A DNA stretch of 64,000 nt, from positions 533,855-597,854 of the forward strand of contig NZ_LMEA01000001.1 of assembly GCF_001425235.1 (NCBI RefSeq), written 5' to 3'. The notes under the pieces were generated by a model. It saw nothing but the letters and a program-made list of their open reading frames with translations. It was not told the DNA's origin and searched no databases. The stretch is from Devosia sp. Root413D1. Its GTDB lineage: Bacteria > Pseudomonadota > Alphaproteobacteria > Rhizobiales > Devosiaceae. Below are positions 16,347 to 25,638 of this stretch, one piece after another. Each line of letters starts with the position of its first letter. Position 1 is the stretch's first letter. Both the position numbers and the translations under genes were made by a program.

Positions 16347-16730
16347 TCAGCGGCAGTCGGCCATGCTAACCAAGGCGTTGACCAGCAGCGGCGTCGCCGC
16401 GGTTTCGCCCCAGCTCTCGGCGTTGGGCGCGCCATTGGCCAGCACGTCGCGCACCAGCCCGGCATTGAGCGCCATCGGCTTCGAACAGCTGACATAGGGC
16501 TTGCCCTTGGCATCGGTGGCGTTGAGCAGCACGCCGGCCGACTCGCCGACTCCGCCCAGATAGGCCTGCAGCAGCTGCCCGGCATGCTGGTCGCTACCGG
16601 CGCGATCAAGCATCTGCATCACCTGCGCGACGGAGATTTGCCCTTTCGAGGTGCTCGATGTGGCGGCGATTGCCGGTGCGGTGACGGCGACCAGCAGCAG
16701 GGCGAGGAGGGACAAACGGATACGAGGCAT
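16347..16730 (-). CDS. Secreted Rap1a/Tai-like domain protein
   Basis: 127 residues with a signal peptide (ending APAIAAT) and a small helical domain: QLLQAYLGGVGESAG, VSCSKPMALNAGLVRDVL, TPLLVNALVSMADCR. The pattern and two C-terminal-half cysteines resemble the Rap1a/Tai domain, known from type VI amidase immunity proteins but also widespread without effectors. No amidase or secretion gene is nearby, so an immunity role is not supported here. Confidence 0.6.
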   Translation of the reverse strand: MPRIRLSLLALLLVAVTAPAIAATSSTSKGQISVAQVMQMLDRAGSDQHAGQLLQAYLGGVGESAGVLLNATDAKGKPYVSCSKPMALNAGLVRDVLANGAPNAESWGETAATPLLVNALVSMADCR

Positions 16731-16841
16731 GGGAAGCTCCTGTTGAAAAAGCGAACGGCGAGCTTGTTACACAGCGATTTCTTATTGTGCAACAATAACA
16801 TATTGCTGTATGGCTTGCATGCCGATCCCGAGGAGCCATCA

Positions 16842-17405
16842 ATGACGACCGCCCGACCAGCCGTTCCCGACGACGTCCGCCGCAAGCGGATTGCCACCCT
16901 GAGCCAGATGACGCGCGTCGCTGCGCTGGTCATCGCGGTGGCGCTGCCGCTTGCTGGCCTCGCCTATTGGGGCTTTGCGCCGGCCGAAGAACTGGCCGGC
17001 GCCGCGCTGGTGCCTCCCGCCTGGCTCACCGAGTTCGGACTGGGTCAGCGCCTGCTCGCCACCGCATTGGCGCTGCTGCCGGTGCTGCCGCTCAGCTGGG
17101 GGTTGCTGCGCCTGGCTTCGGCGCTCGAAGCCTTCCGGCAGGGCCGGCCGTTCGGGCTGGTCGCTGCGACCGGGATGCGCGATTTCGCCATCGGGGTGTT
17201 CGCCTGCACCGTATTGAAGCTGGTGTCGGGCGCGCTGCTGAGCGTGGTCTTGAGCTGGAAGGCGCCAGCGGGGCAGAAGCAGCTGGCCATTTCGGTGAGC
17301 TCCGACATGCTGCTGATGCTGCTGGTCGGCGCCGTGCTGACGCTGGTCGGCTGGGCGCTGGCCGAAGCCGCCGCCATCGCCGAAGAAAACGCGCAGTTCA
17401 TCTGA
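16842..17405 (+). CDS. DUF2975 membrane protein
   Basis: 187 residues with four hydrophobic helices (about 25-45, 70-90, 105-135 and 150-175) and the RLASALEAFRQGRPFG segment after helix 2 that is typical of DUF2975. Its function is unknown. Its stop overlaps the start of a small XRE regulator (TGATG), the standard partner of this family. Confidence 0.85.
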   Translation: MTTARPAVPDDVRRKRIATLSQMTRVAALVIAVALPLAGLAYWGFAPAEELAGAALVPPAWLTEFGLGQRLLATALALLPVLPLSWGLLRLASALEAFRQGRPFGLVAATGMRDFAIGVFACTVLKLVSGALLSVVLSWKAPAGQKQLAISVSSDMLLMLLVGAVLTLVGWALAEAAAIAEENAQFI

Positions 17406-17638
17406 TGCCGATCAAGGTCAATCTCGCCGTGCTGCTGGCCGAACGCGGCATCAAGTCCAAGGATCTGGCGGAGTTCGTCGGCATCACCGAGGCCAACCTG
17501 TCGCTGCTGCGCCAGGGCAAGGTGAAGGGCATGCGCTTCGATACGCTGGAAGCGATCTGCATCTACCTCAAATGCGAGCCGGGTGACCTCTTGAAGTTCG
17601 TGCCGGGCGAGGCGGACGAGCCGAAGTCCTTAACTTGA
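17405..17638 (+). CDS. Small XRE (Cro/CI, YozG-like) regulator
   Basis: 77-residue helix-turn-helix protein: VNLAVLLAERGIKSKDLAEFVGITEANLSLLRQGKVKGMRFDTLEAICIYLKCEPGDLL. It is translationally coupled to the DUF2975 protein. Such pairs are widespread; a role in sensing membrane state is only conjecture. Confidence 0.9.
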   Translation: MPIKVNLAVLLAERGIKSKDLAEFVGITEANLSLLRQGKVKGMRFDTLEAICIYLKCEPGDLLKFVPGEADEPKSLT

Positions 17639-17684
17639 CGCGCTTTCGAACCGGAAAAGTCTGCAACTTTTCCTGAAGCGCTTT
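17639..17684 (+). repeat. Dispersed palindromic repeat, copy 1
   Basis: A 46-bp palindromic element: inner stem GGAAAAGT / ACTTTTCC around CTGCA, outer CGCTT / AAGCG arms. Almost the same sequence occurs in inverse orientation at 57326-57370. It resembles the small palindromic elements of the Rhizobiales. It begins directly after the XRE stop. Confidence 0.8.
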
Positions 17685-17738
17685 GGGAGGTTTGCCTTTG
17701 GCGCCGAACTCGGGGATGTTCGGCCCGAGGAGACATCC

Positions 17739-18653
17739 ATGAAACTGCTGCACACCACGCTCGGGCCGAAGCGGGCCGACGAGCTCGGCATGATCCTGCC
17801 GCACGAGCACGTCTTCGTCGATCTGCGCACCCCCGATCAGCCCGGCTATGCCGAGGCCGACCCTCAGGACGTGGTGCGGGTGATGAGCCCCGAGATCGAG
17901 GCGATCAAGGCGCGCGGCATCACCGCGCTGGTCGAATGCTCGACCGGCGGCGTCGGCCTCCGCGTCGATATCGATCTCGCCGTCAGCCGCGCCACCGGCT
18001 TGCCGATCGTCGTCCCCACCGGCAATTACCGCGAACCGTGGATCCCCGACTGGGTGCGCGATGCCAGCGAGGCCGAACTCGAGGCGCAGATGTATCGCGA
18101 TCTCGCCGAGGGGGTCGGCGATACCGGGGTCAAAGCCGCCTGGATCAAGATCTCGGCCGGCGATGACGGCATCACGCCCCTCGAGGCCAAGATCCTCCGG
18201 GCCGCGGCGCGGGCGGCGCAACGCGCCGGCGCGGTGATCGGCAGCCATACCATCAAGGGCCGGGTGGTGATGGACCAGCTCGATATCATCGAGGCCGAGG
18301 GCTATCGCGCCGACCGCTTCATCTCGATCCATACCCAGGAGGAGAAGGATTTCGGCCTCAACATCGCCGTGGCGCAGCGCGGCGCCTGGATCGAATACGA
18401 CCATGTCGGCCGGGCCCCCGATGCCGCGGTGAGCGAACTGATCCTCCGCGCCCTCGATGCCGACCTCGGCTCGCAGCTGCTGCTCAGCCACGACCGCGGC
18501 TGGTACGATCCGGCGATCCCCGGCGGCGGCACCCCGACCCCCTACACCCATTTGAGCGACGTTATGCTGCCGCTGCTGCGCACCGGGGGGATCGATGAGG
18601 CGGTGATCCGGCAACTCACCGTCAGCAATCCGTTCGAGGCGTTTTCACGCTGA
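17739..18653 (+). CDS. Phosphotriesterase-family metallohydrolase
   Basis: 304-residue TIM-barrel amidohydrolase of the phosphotriesterase family. The binuclear metal ligands are visible: His22 and His24 (HEH), Lys137 (WIKIS, carboxylated in the family), His170 (GSHT), His198 (SIHTQ) and Asp252 (SHDRG). Family members are lactonases and phosphotriesterases; the natural substrate here is unknown. It stands alone, 100 bp upstream of cfa. Confidence 0.85.
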   Translation: MKLLHTTLGPKRADELGMILPHEHVFVDLRTPDQPGYAEADPQDVVRVMSPEIEAIKARGITALVECSTGGVGLRVDIDLAVSRATGLPIVVPTGNYREPWIPDWVRDASEAELEAQMYRDLAEGVGDTGVKAAWIKISAGDDGITPLEAKILRAAARAAQRAGAVIGSHTIKGRVVMDQLDIIEAEGYRADRFISIHTQEEKDFGLNIAVAQRGAWIEYDHVGRAPDAAVSELILRALDADLGSQLLLSHDRGWYDPAIPGGGTPTPYTHLSDVMLPLLRTGGIDEAVIRQLTVSNPFEAFSR

Positions 18654-18754
18654 CAACCCAGAATAGCGAATGGCAGCATGGCGTTGCCGGGGCTTGCCCG
18701 GCAGCTGGAGTGGCGTTAGAATTTCGTTAGGATCATAACTATCGAGGTTCCGCG

Positions 18755-19870
18755 ATGAGCGCCGGGCCAAAGTCCTATTTCACCTCCATCCTCAAAGACG
18801 CAGGTATCGAACTCGGCGGCAGCCGGCCCTTCGATGTCACCGTGCATGACGACCGATTGTGGGGCCGCGCCATCAGCCACGGCACCCTCGGCTTCGGCGA
18901 AGCCTATATGGATGGCTGGTTCGATACCGATGCGCTCGACCAGTTCATCCACAAGCTGCTCGAGTACGACATCTATGCGCATCTGAAGCCCGATATCGGG
19001 CTGGCGCTGAGCTTCGTGCGCGGCAAGCTGCTCAACCTGCAGCGCGCCCACGTCACCGAGGTGGGTGAGCGGCACTACGACATCGGCAACGACCTCTATG
19101 CCGCCATGCTCGACAAGCGGATGATCTATTCGTGCGGTTACTGGGCCGAGGCGGCGACGCTCGACGCGGCGCAGGAGGCCAAGCTCGATCTGATCTGCAG
19201 GAAGGTCGGGCTCGAGCCGGGGATGAAGATCCTCGATATCGGTTCTGGCTGGGGTGGGTTTTTGAAGTTCGCCGCCGAGCGCTACGGCGTCGAAGGCGTC
19301 GGCATCACCATTTCGAAGGAGCAGGCAGCCTTCGCCGAGGCGAGCAAGGGCAATCTGCCGATCGAGACGCGGCTGATGGATTACATGGCGCTCGAGGGCC
19401 AGTTCGATCGGGTGATCTCGATCGGCATGTTCGAGCATGTCGGCTACAAGAACTACGAGGCCTATTTCAGCAAGGTCCGCGCGCTGCTGAAGCCCGACGG
19501 GCTGTTCCTGCTGCACACCATCGGCAACAACTTCACCTCCACCCACGGCGATCCGTGGACCGAAAAGTACATCTTCCCCAACGGCATGCTGCCTTCGATC
19601 AAGCAGATCGCCGCCGCCAGCGAGCGGCTGTTCGTGATGGAGGACTGGCACAATTTCGGCGCCGACTACGACAGGACGCTGATGGCCTGGTGGGCCAATT
19701 TCGACGCTGCCTGGCCCAGTCTGCGTGACAAGTACGGCGACCGCTTCTGGCGCATGTGGCGCTTCTACCTGCAGGTGTTTGCCGCCATGTTCCGGGCCCG
19801 CAACATCCACCTCTGGCAACTGGTGCTGAGCCCCGACGGCGTACGCGGCGGCTATCGCCGCATCTCCTGA
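18755..19870 (+). CDS. cfa: Cyclopropane-fatty-acyl-phospholipid synthase
   Basis: 371-residue SAM-dependent enzyme that converts unsaturated acyl chains of membrane phospholipids to cyclopropane chains. HYDIGNDLY (107-115) and YSCGYW (125-130) are hallmark segments, ILDIGSGWGG (159-168) is the SAM site, and SIGMFEHVGYKNY and the C-terminal WRFYLQVFAAMFRARNIHLWQLVL complete the family pattern. A GAGG box precedes the ATG. Confidence 0.93.
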   Translation: MSAGPKSYFTSILKDAGIELGGSRPFDVTVHDDRLWGRAISHGTLGFGEAYMDGWFDTDALDQFIHKLLEYDIYAHLKPDIGLALSFVRGKLLNLQRAHVTEVGERHYDIGNDLYAAMLDKRMIYSCGYWAEAATLDAAQEAKLDLICRKVGLEPGMKILDIGSGWGGFLKFAAERYGVEGVGITISKEQAAFAEASKGNLPIETRLMDYMALEGQFDRVISIGMFEHVGYKNYEAYFSKVRALLKPDGLFLLHTIGNNFTSTHGDPWTEKYIFPNGMLPSIKQIAAASERLFVMEDWHNFGADYDRTLMAWWANFDAAWPSLRDKYGDRFWRMWRFYLQVFAAMFRARNIHLWQLVLSPDGVRGGYRRIS

Positions 19871-19907
19871 GAACGGTTAAACAGGGCGGCATTGCCTGGG
19901 GAGCCAG

Positions 19908-20441
19908 ATGCCGCCCATACTCGTTTCGCAGAACCTGACAATGCGGCCTGCGACCGCCGCAGACGTTGAGGCACGCTTGGCCCTCGGCGCCGAGCCCGAC
20001 GAGAACCTGAGGCTCTATGGTGTGGAGCCGAACGGCGCGGCCTTCGGCCGTAAGGAAGCTGAGCGTTGGGTTGGCGCTCTCATCGAGCATCCCCATGCCT
20101 GGATCATCGAGGCCGCGTCGCTGCTCGGCTCGGTTCGGCTCGACCGGGTGGACCTGGTCGACAAGCGCGCCTCGCTCGCCATCGGCCTGCTGCGGCAACA
20201 GGATCAGGGGCGCGGCCTCGGCACCGAGGCGGCACGCCGGGTGCTCGAATATGGCTTTGACGAGCTCGGCCTGCACCGCGTTTCGCTGCGCGTTCTCGCC
20301 GGCAACATCCGGGCCATCCGCTGCTACGAGAAATGCGGCTTTCAGGTCGAGGGCAGGGAACGCGAGACGGTGTTCCTCGATGGCGCCTGGCGCGATGACC
20401 TGATCATGGGGCTGCTCAGCCACGAGCTCCCAAGGGAATAA
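19908..20441 (+). CDS. GNAT N-acetyltransferase (RimJ/RimL type)
   Basis: 177-residue acetyltransferase with the acetyl-CoA loop QDQGRGLGTEAARRVLEYGF and the closing segment LHRVSLRVLAGNIRAIRCYEKCGFQVEGRERE. The acceptor is not predictable. A GGGGAG box precedes the ATG. A hairpin at 20469-20488 (AGCCACC...GGTGGCT) follows the gene. Confidence 0.87.
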   Translation: MPPILVSQNLTMRPATAADVEARLALGAEPDENLRLYGVEPNGAAFGRKEAERWVGALIEHPHAWIIEAASLLGSVRLDRVDLVDKRASLAIGLLRQQDQGRGLGTEAARRVLEYGFDELGLHRVSLRVLAGNIRAIRCYEKCGFQVEGRERETVFLDGAWRDDLIMGLLSHELPRE

Positions 20442-20505
20442 ACTCGGGTCCCGGGTGTTGTTCCCATCAGCCACCCAATGCGGTGGCTAGGGGGAGCATG
20501 GCCGA

Positions 20506-21024
20506 ATGGAGACCCAGATGCCATTGAAATTGCTCACGAAGACTCTGACTGTGCTGGCTGGCGCGACGCTCGTCGTCGGCATGCTGGCCACCGCGCCGGT
20601 GCGCGCTGTCGATGGTGGCGGCGGCGGGGGGGGTGGCTACGAATCGAACTCCACCTCGCAGAGCGTGAGCGGGCCATCGCTCAACGATGCACGAGCGCTG
20701 ATCCGTGCCCAGAAGTGGAAATCGGCGGCGACCATGCTGAAGCAGATCGTCCGCGCCGACCCGCGCAGCGCCGAGGCCAACAACCTGCTCGGCTACTCGC
20801 TGCGCAAAACCGGCGACTACAAGAACGCCCAGGGCTTCTACCTCAAGGCGCTCAAGCTCGACCCGCGCCACAAGGGCGCCACCGAATACCTGGGCGAGCT
20901 CTATGTCGAGATCGGCCAGCTGGCCAAGGCCAACAAGCAGCTGGCAACCCTCGAAAAGCTCTGCGGCAATACGAGCTGCAAGGAATACCAGACGCTGGCG
21001 AAGTTCATCGCCACCAAGAGCTGA
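20506..21024 (+). CDS. Secreted tetratricopeptide-repeat protein
   Basis: 172 residues with a signal peptide (cleavage near VRAVDG), a run of eight glycines, then TPR helices at about 58-150 (LNDARALIRAQKWKSAATMLKQIVRADPRSAEANNLLGYSLRKTGDYKNAQGFYLKALKLDPRHKGATEYLGELY). Two cysteines near the end (CGNTSC) may pair. It probably acts as a periplasmic binding scaffold; the partner is unknown. Starts at 20506 or 20518 are both possible. Confidence 0.85.
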   Translation: METQMPLKLLTKTLTVLAGATLVVGMLATAPVRAVDGGGGGGGGYESNSTSQSVSGPSLNDARALIRAQKWKSAATMLKQIVRADPRSAEANNLLGYSLRKTGDYKNAQGFYLKALKLDPRHKGATEYLGELYVEIGQLAKANKQLATLEKLCGNTSCKEYQTLAKFIATKS

Positions 21025-21091
21025 GGCAGCTCAGCGGTTGCCGGCGTCGAGGACCGATGCCGGCAACCCTTCAGACCTGCGCCCGCGCTCT

Positions 21092-21799
21092 TCAGTGAGC
21101 CGAGCCCTGCGCGGCAGCCTGGATGGCGTCCGCGACCACGCTCGCCTGGGAAATGTAGAGCGCGTGACTGGCCGAAACCCTGGTGATCTGCGCGCCGGCG
21201 CGCTCAGCCATGTGAACGAGCATCGCCTGATCGAAGGACTGGTCTTCGGTCGCGATTACGGCCCAGCTTGGCTTGATCCGCCAGGCGGCGTTGGTCAGGG
21301 CGGTTCCGAACACCGACATGTTGATGGGCACCTGCGAGTCGCGCAGGAAGGCGGCTTCCTCATCGCTGAGGTCATGTGCGAAGCCGGCCTTGAACTTCTC
21401 GGGGTTGAGATAGCCGAAGCCGTCACTCTGCACATCGATCACGAAGTTGGGGGTTCCGGCGAAACCGACATACTGGTCACTGGTTGTCTGGCCCTTGTCC
21501 GGGGCAAGGGCCGAGACGTAGACGAGGCCCACCACGCGCGGGTGGACGCCCGCTTCCGTGATGACTGTTCCACCCCAGGAATGGCCGACCAGGATCACCG
21601 GACCATCCTGTCGGTCGAGTGCCCGTGTGGTTGCGGCGACGTCGTCTGCAAGCGAGGTCAGCGGGTTCTGCACGATGGTCACAGAAAACCCGCGCTGCGT
21701 CAGGTCATCGTGGACCCTGCGCCAGCCCGAACCATCGGCGAATGCGCCATGCACAAGAACCACATTCTTCACGGAGTTGGCATGCGACGTGTCAACCAT
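21092..21799 (-). CDS. Alpha/beta hydrolase (EstC/RutD-like)
   Basis: 235-residue hydrolase: oxyanion loop VLVHGAFADGSGW, nucleophile elbow GHSWGG, acid in ATEDQSFD and His in SASHALYIS. It is close to small esterases often annotated as alpha/beta hydrolase with HGAF motif. The ATG at 21799 follows an AGGAG box; open frame further upstream is not coding. The region upstream is decayed. Confidence 0.87.
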   Translation of the reverse strand: MVDTSHANSVKNVVLVHGAFADGSGWRRVHDDLTQRGFSVTIVQNPLTSLADDVAATTRALDRQDGPVILVGHSWGGTVITEAGVHPRVVGLVYVSALAPDKGQTTSDQYVGFAGTPNFVIDVQSDGFGYLNPEKFKAGFAHDLSDEEAAFLRDSQVPINMSVFGTALTNAAWRIKPSWAVIATEDQSFDQAMLVHMAERAGAQITRVSASHALYISQASVVADAIQAAAQGSAH

Positions 21800-22545
21800 T
21801 GGAGACTCCTCTCGTACCCATGACTGTTTCATTCGATCCGCAGTTTCGGCAGGCACCCGCAACTGCAAAATCGATGCTGAATCATAGCCACAGCGGCGAG
21901 AAAGGTGCTTCCGAACTTTGGTCCGGGGTGCGTCGTATCTTTCCACTATTCCATCGGTCCGGGGCGTCTTCGACACGAAAAGCCAAAAGACTGAAAGATT
22001 CTTCCGTCCTAGATCGCTGGAGGCTGTTGTTCCCGGAGCCATGCCGCAGCTCAGTGCGGAGCGGTGGCCTCGGAAGAGTAAGCATCCCCTACCACCGGCG
22101 GTTGATCAGGTTGTGCCCGAGCGGCAGCGCGAACATGAGCGTGCCTGCCACCTCGTGTACCAATGCCTCGCCACCAGTAGGCCAGCGCCAGCAACAACAG
22201 GACGGCAGCCGTGCCGGTGAGCGAGAGCCTGAAGAGAAGTTTTGCGGTTCATGTCGGTCTGGCCACCAAAGGCCAGGAGATCGCCGAACATGTACTGGAA
22301 TTCCGTGCTCTCCCTGGGACGGCGGCAAGCCTGGCAGCCGCTCTTGCGAGCGACGCGGCGGGCGAGGTGGCGAGCTATCACCATGAAACGTCAGAAGTTC
22401 AACCGCGCTGCTCTCTGCGCCAGAAGCAGTCGCTCCCGATTGTCCGCCACGAGCCCCATCGTGCCTAACGACGAGCCCACGCGCAATGCAAGCAGTCGCC
22501 GCTGATCTCGACCGATCCGCGATAGATTTCGCCTCGTTCGCAACC
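21800..22545. other. Non-coding, decayed stretch
   Basis: 746 bp without a convincing gene. Short frames on both strands lack family resemblance, except for the DUF4405-like remnant at 22089-22252. No strong hairpin or operator was seen. It separates the alpha/beta hydrolase from the rhamnoside importer genes. Confidence 0.5.
22089..22252 (-). pseudogene. Remnant of a DUF4405-like membrane protein
   Basis: From the ATG at 22252, reading MNRK, then shifting by one base gives LLFRLSLTGTAAVLLLALAYWW; another shift gives EALVHEVAGTLMFALPLGHNLINRRW then a stop. Joined, this resembles the start of a DUF4405-type protein (helix, then H..G..MF...LGHN.IN.RW). At least two frameshifts and loss of the 3' part indicate a dead fragment. 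Confidence 0.4.
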
Positions 22546-23373
22546 CTACCCTTTCACGGCGCCTGCGGTCATGCCTGCGATGATCTGCCGATTAAAGAAG
22601 AGGAAGACGACGAGCGGCGGGATGGTGATCAACAGGATGTTTGTGAACAGCAGGTTGTACGACGTCTCGAACTGGCTCTGGAAGTTGTAGAGCGTCAGCT
22701 GCACGGTCGCGAACTGGTTGCCCGGCAGGTAGTACAGCGGGTTGGTGAAGTCGTTGAAGATCGTGACGGTCTGCACGACGATGATCGTCACCGTCACCGG
22801 CCAGAGCAGCGGCAGGATCACCCGGAAGAAGACATCGAGCGGCCGCGCGCCGTCGATGATCGCGGCCTCGTCGAGCTCGCGTGGGATCGTGGCGATAAAG
22901 GCCTTGTAGAGCAGCACGCAGAACGAGAGGTGATAGGCAACCTCGATCAGGATGAGGCCGTGCAGCTTGCCGAAGAGGCCGAGCCCCTGCAGGACCCAGA
23001 TGGTCGGCACGACCGCCGGCGGGATCATCAGCCCGGCGAGGATTAGGAACTCGACGAGGCGGTTGAAGCGGCTCCGGCGGCGCGACAGGACGAAGCCGAC
23101 CATTGCCGAGAAGATCACGAGTAGTGTCACACCTGAGACGGTGAGGATTGTCGAGTTGACGAAGGCGGTGATCAGCATCCAGTTGCGGGTCGAAGCGACC
23201 TCGACAATGTTCGCCCACAGGTTGTTCACCTGCGGCCACGAGAAATCGAGAAGGGCCGATTGCTGCTGGTCCTTGAACGCCATCAGCACGATGAAGGCGA
23301 AGGGCACGAGGAACACCACTGCCGTAACGATGATGGCGAGCACGCCCAGCCAGTAGTCCTTGATCAGCTTCAT
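22546..23373 (-). CDS. CUT1 sugar ABC transporter permease (MalG-like)
   Basis: 275-residue inner-membrane permease with six helices and the coupling loop IPRELDEAAIIDGARPLDVFFRVILPLL. The C-terminus QIIAGMTAGAVKG is the usual end of MalG-type subunits. The start overlaps the stop of the other permease (ATGA). Within a locus containing a GH78 enzyme it probably imports a rhamnose-containing glycoside. No ATPase is encoded alongside. Confidence 0.9.
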   Translation of the reverse strand: MKLIKDYWLGVLAIIVTAVVFLVPFAFIVLMAFKDQQQSALLDFSWPQVNNLWANIVEVASTRNWMLITAFVNSTILTVSGVTLLVIFSAMVGFVLSRRRSRFNRLVEFLILAGLMIPPAVVPTIWVLQGLGLFGKLHGLILIEVAYHLSFCVLLYKAFIATIPRELDEAAIIDGARPLDVFFRVILPLLWPVTVTIIVVQTVTIFNDFTNPLYYLPGNQFATVQLTLYNFQSQFETSYNLLFTNILLITIPPLVVFLFFNRQIIAGMTAGAVKG

Positions 23374-24287
23374 TCGTGGCCCTCCCGCCGGTTGAAGTAG
23401 GCCGTCAACGGGACGACGAGCAGCACGATGAACAGGAACAGCACCACGTTTCCGGCGGTCGAGAGACCGTAGAAGCCCGACTGGTACTGCTTGTAGATCA
23501 CCGAGGCGATGACGTCGGATGAAAAGCCGGGGCCGCCACGCGTCATGGTCCACACGAGCTCGAAGGTCCTGAGACCTCCGATCAGACTGAGCGTGACGAT
23601 CGTCACAGTGGCGGGACGGCAGAGCGGCAGCGTCACGTAGAGGAAGTTCTGCAGCTTGGAGGCACCGTCGATGCGGGCGGCCTCGAAATAGTCCTTGGGA
23701 ATCGACACGATCCCCGCGATGTAGATCACTGTCGCCATGCCGACACCCTTCCACACATCGACCAACGCGACGGAGATGAGGGCAAGGCGCGGGTTGGTCA
23801 GCCAATCGGGGCCCACGATGCCGATAGCCGCAAGGGCCTGGTTGATGGCGCCCTCAGTGGGATGCATGAGCACCGTGAAGGTGATGCCGACGCCGACGGT
23901 GGAGACGACCACTGGAAAGAAGATCACCGCCCTGAGGTAGCCGCGAGCGATGATCTGCGAGGTCAGCAGCACCGCGCAGCCGAGCCCGAGCACTACCTTG
24001 AGGCTAGCACTGATCGCAGCGAAGGTCAGCGTGTTGACAAGGCCCTGCAGCAGGAACGGCTCGCGCAGGAACTGCGCGAAATTGTCGAGGCCGATGAAGG
24101 TGGCGTCGAACAGCGACCACCGCATCAGGCTGAAATAGAAGGACGACGCGGTCGGCAACAGGAACAGCACCACGTAGATGGCCGCCGCCGGGGCATAGAA
24201 CCAATAGGGGTACAGCCCACCGGATTTGAACCGCGGCCTGGGCGTCGAACGCTGCGTCGCAAGCCCCGTCATCGACAAATCACTCAT
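23370..24287 (-). CDS. CUT1 sugar ABC transporter permease (MalF-like)
   Basis: 305-residue permease with six helices and the EAA loop IPKDYFEAARIDGASKLQNFLYVTLPLC. The ATG at 24287 (MSDLSMTG) is preferred to frame extension upstream. The gene order SBP, MalF-like, MalG-like on the minus strand matches typical CUT1 operons. The ATPase must come from elsewhere. Confidence 0.9.
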   Translation of the reverse strand: MSDLSMTGLATQRSTPRPRFKSGGLYPYWFYAPAAAIYVVLFLLPTASSFYFSLMRWSLFDATFIGLDNFAQFLREPFLLQGLVNTLTFAAISASLKVVLGLGCAVLLTSQIIARGYLRAVIFFPVVVSTVGVGITFTVLMHPTEGAINQALAAIGIVGPDWLTNPRLALISVALVDVWKGVGMATVIYIAGIVSIPKDYFEAARIDGASKLQNFLYVTLPLCRPATVTIVTLSLIGGLRTFELVWTMTRGGPGFSSDVIASVIYKQYQSGFYGLSTAGNVVLFLFIVLLVVPLTAYFNRREGHE

Positions 24288-24348
24288 CGTCACCAACTGC
24301 TTCACGAGGAGCAACTCCGGACTGCTCCGGAGCTGCAATTGGGCGAGA

Positions 24349-25638
24349 TTACCAGCCGGCGAGGCCGAGCTGCTGGGCCTGCTTGCGGACGTCTTCGTCA
24401 TAAAGCTTGGCACCCTCTTCGGCCGTCATGATGCCGGAACCGACCGAGACGGTGATCTGCTCGAGCGCCGGGCCCTTGATGGGCGAGAGGAACTCCAGGG
24501 CCGGAGAGTTGTTACCGCTGTCCCAGAAGGGAAGCATGTCGGAGACGGCGGGCGCCGCACCCTCGAGCACGCAACCCTTGACCAGGAAGGGACCCGTGCC
24601 GCCGCCGGTGCTCTTGAGAATCTCGCAGCCTTCGGGACTTACAACGAAAGCCAGGAACTTCTTGGCAGCATCGAGATTGGGCGTGTTCTTCGACACATAG
24701 AGCGCCTGCGGCATCCAGGCCGTGAGGCCATTCTTGGACGCGTCATCGCTCGGCACCGGGAAGTAGCCGATATCCTTCAGCTGATCCGGATAGGTTGCTC
24801 CCATCGCCCGCAGCGCACCGCTGATGATTGGGTAGTGCGCGCCCTCTCCAGTTGCCAGCATGCGAATGCCGTCCTGGTAGCCGGCCGAGGCGAAATCCTT
24901 GTTGAACAGGCCGGCCTCATACACCTGCTGCAGCTTCTGGAAGCTGCGAAGCGCTGCCGCGTCGGTCGCGAATTTCGCCTTGCCCTCGGTGTAGAGCGTC
25001 GCGAAATCGGGCTCGGCCGCCTGGACATTGTAGAAGTCGGCGAGGATCAGTATCTGGCTCGTCCAACTGTCCTTGTAGGTCTGGATAATCGGGGCGATCT
25101 TGCCGTCTTTGAGAATTGCCTCATTGTTCGCGAGGAACTCGTCCCAGGTTTTGGGAATGGAGAGACCAAGCCGCTCATAGACGGGCTTGTTGTAAAGGAT
25201 GCCGCCGGCAGAAGCGGTGCTGAATGGCGCCCCTACGATGGCGCCCTCCGGTGTCGAGACTACGCGCTTGAACGTCTCCTGCACATCTGCCTGCCATGGC
25301 TCGTTGCTGAGATCGGCCATGAATTGCCCGGGATTGAGTGCCCTGAGCAGCGAACCCGAGTTGTAGGTAAAAAGGTCCGTGATCGTACCCGTTGCAAGAC
25401 GGGTCTTTACGAGGTTGCCCCCTTCCTCGCCGCCGGGCCTCGTTTCGATCTCGATGTTGACATCGGGGTTCGCAGCTTCAAAACCCGCCACGAGAGCCTC
25501 GAACCGCGTCAGCACTTCAGGCGAGTTGTCGACGAGCAGCGATAGGGTCACCTGCTGCGCATTAGCGCCCCCTGCAATCAGCGCCATCGCAAACAGACTG
25601 GCGCCCGCCAGCACGTTGCGGATCGATAGTTTAGCCAT
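24349..25638 (-). CDS. Sugar ABC transporter substrate-binding protein
   Basis: 429-residue periplasmic binding protein with a signal peptide (ending GGANAQQ). Typical CUT1 motifs are GFEAANPDVNIEIETRPGG, GGILYNKPVYERLGL and PKTWDEFLANNEAI. It heads the importer operon; a LacI-type operator (25788-25801) lies about 150 bp upstream. The substrate is inferred only from the adjoining GH78 gene. Confidence 0.92.
   Translation of the reverse strand: MAKLSIRNVLAGASLFAMALIAGGANAQQVTLSLLVDNSPEVLTRFEALVAGFEAANPDVNIEIETRPGGEEGGNLVKTRLATGTITDLFTYNSGSLLRALNPGQFMADLSNEPWQADVQETFKRVVSTPEGAIVGAPFSTASAGGILYNKPVYERLGLSIPKTWDEFLANNEAILKDGKIAPIIQTYKDSWTSQILILADFYNVQAAEPDFATLYTEGKAKFATDAAALRSFQKLQQVYEAGLFNKDFASAGYQDGIRMLATGEGAHYPIISGALRAMGATYPDQLKDIGYFPVPSDDASKNGLTAWMPQALYVSKNTPNLDAAKKFLAFVVSPEGCEILKSTGGGTGPFLVKGCVLEGAAPAVSDMLPFWDSGNNSPALEFLSPIKGPALEQITVSVGSGIMTAEEGAKLYDEDVRKQAQQLGLAGW

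Noticed and set aside
17568-18614. 348-codon minus-strand frame
   Set aside because: Shadow of the phosphotriesterase-family gene, extended through the dispersed repeat.
18683-18701. GCCGGG...CCCGGC hairpin after the phosphotriesterase gene as terminator
   Set aside because: Short stem, no T run, and GC-rich palindromes are expected by chance here.
21800-22042. 80-residue N-terminal extension of the alpha/beta hydrolase
   Set aside because: The extension lacks similarity and a good ribosome site lies directly before the ATG at 21799.
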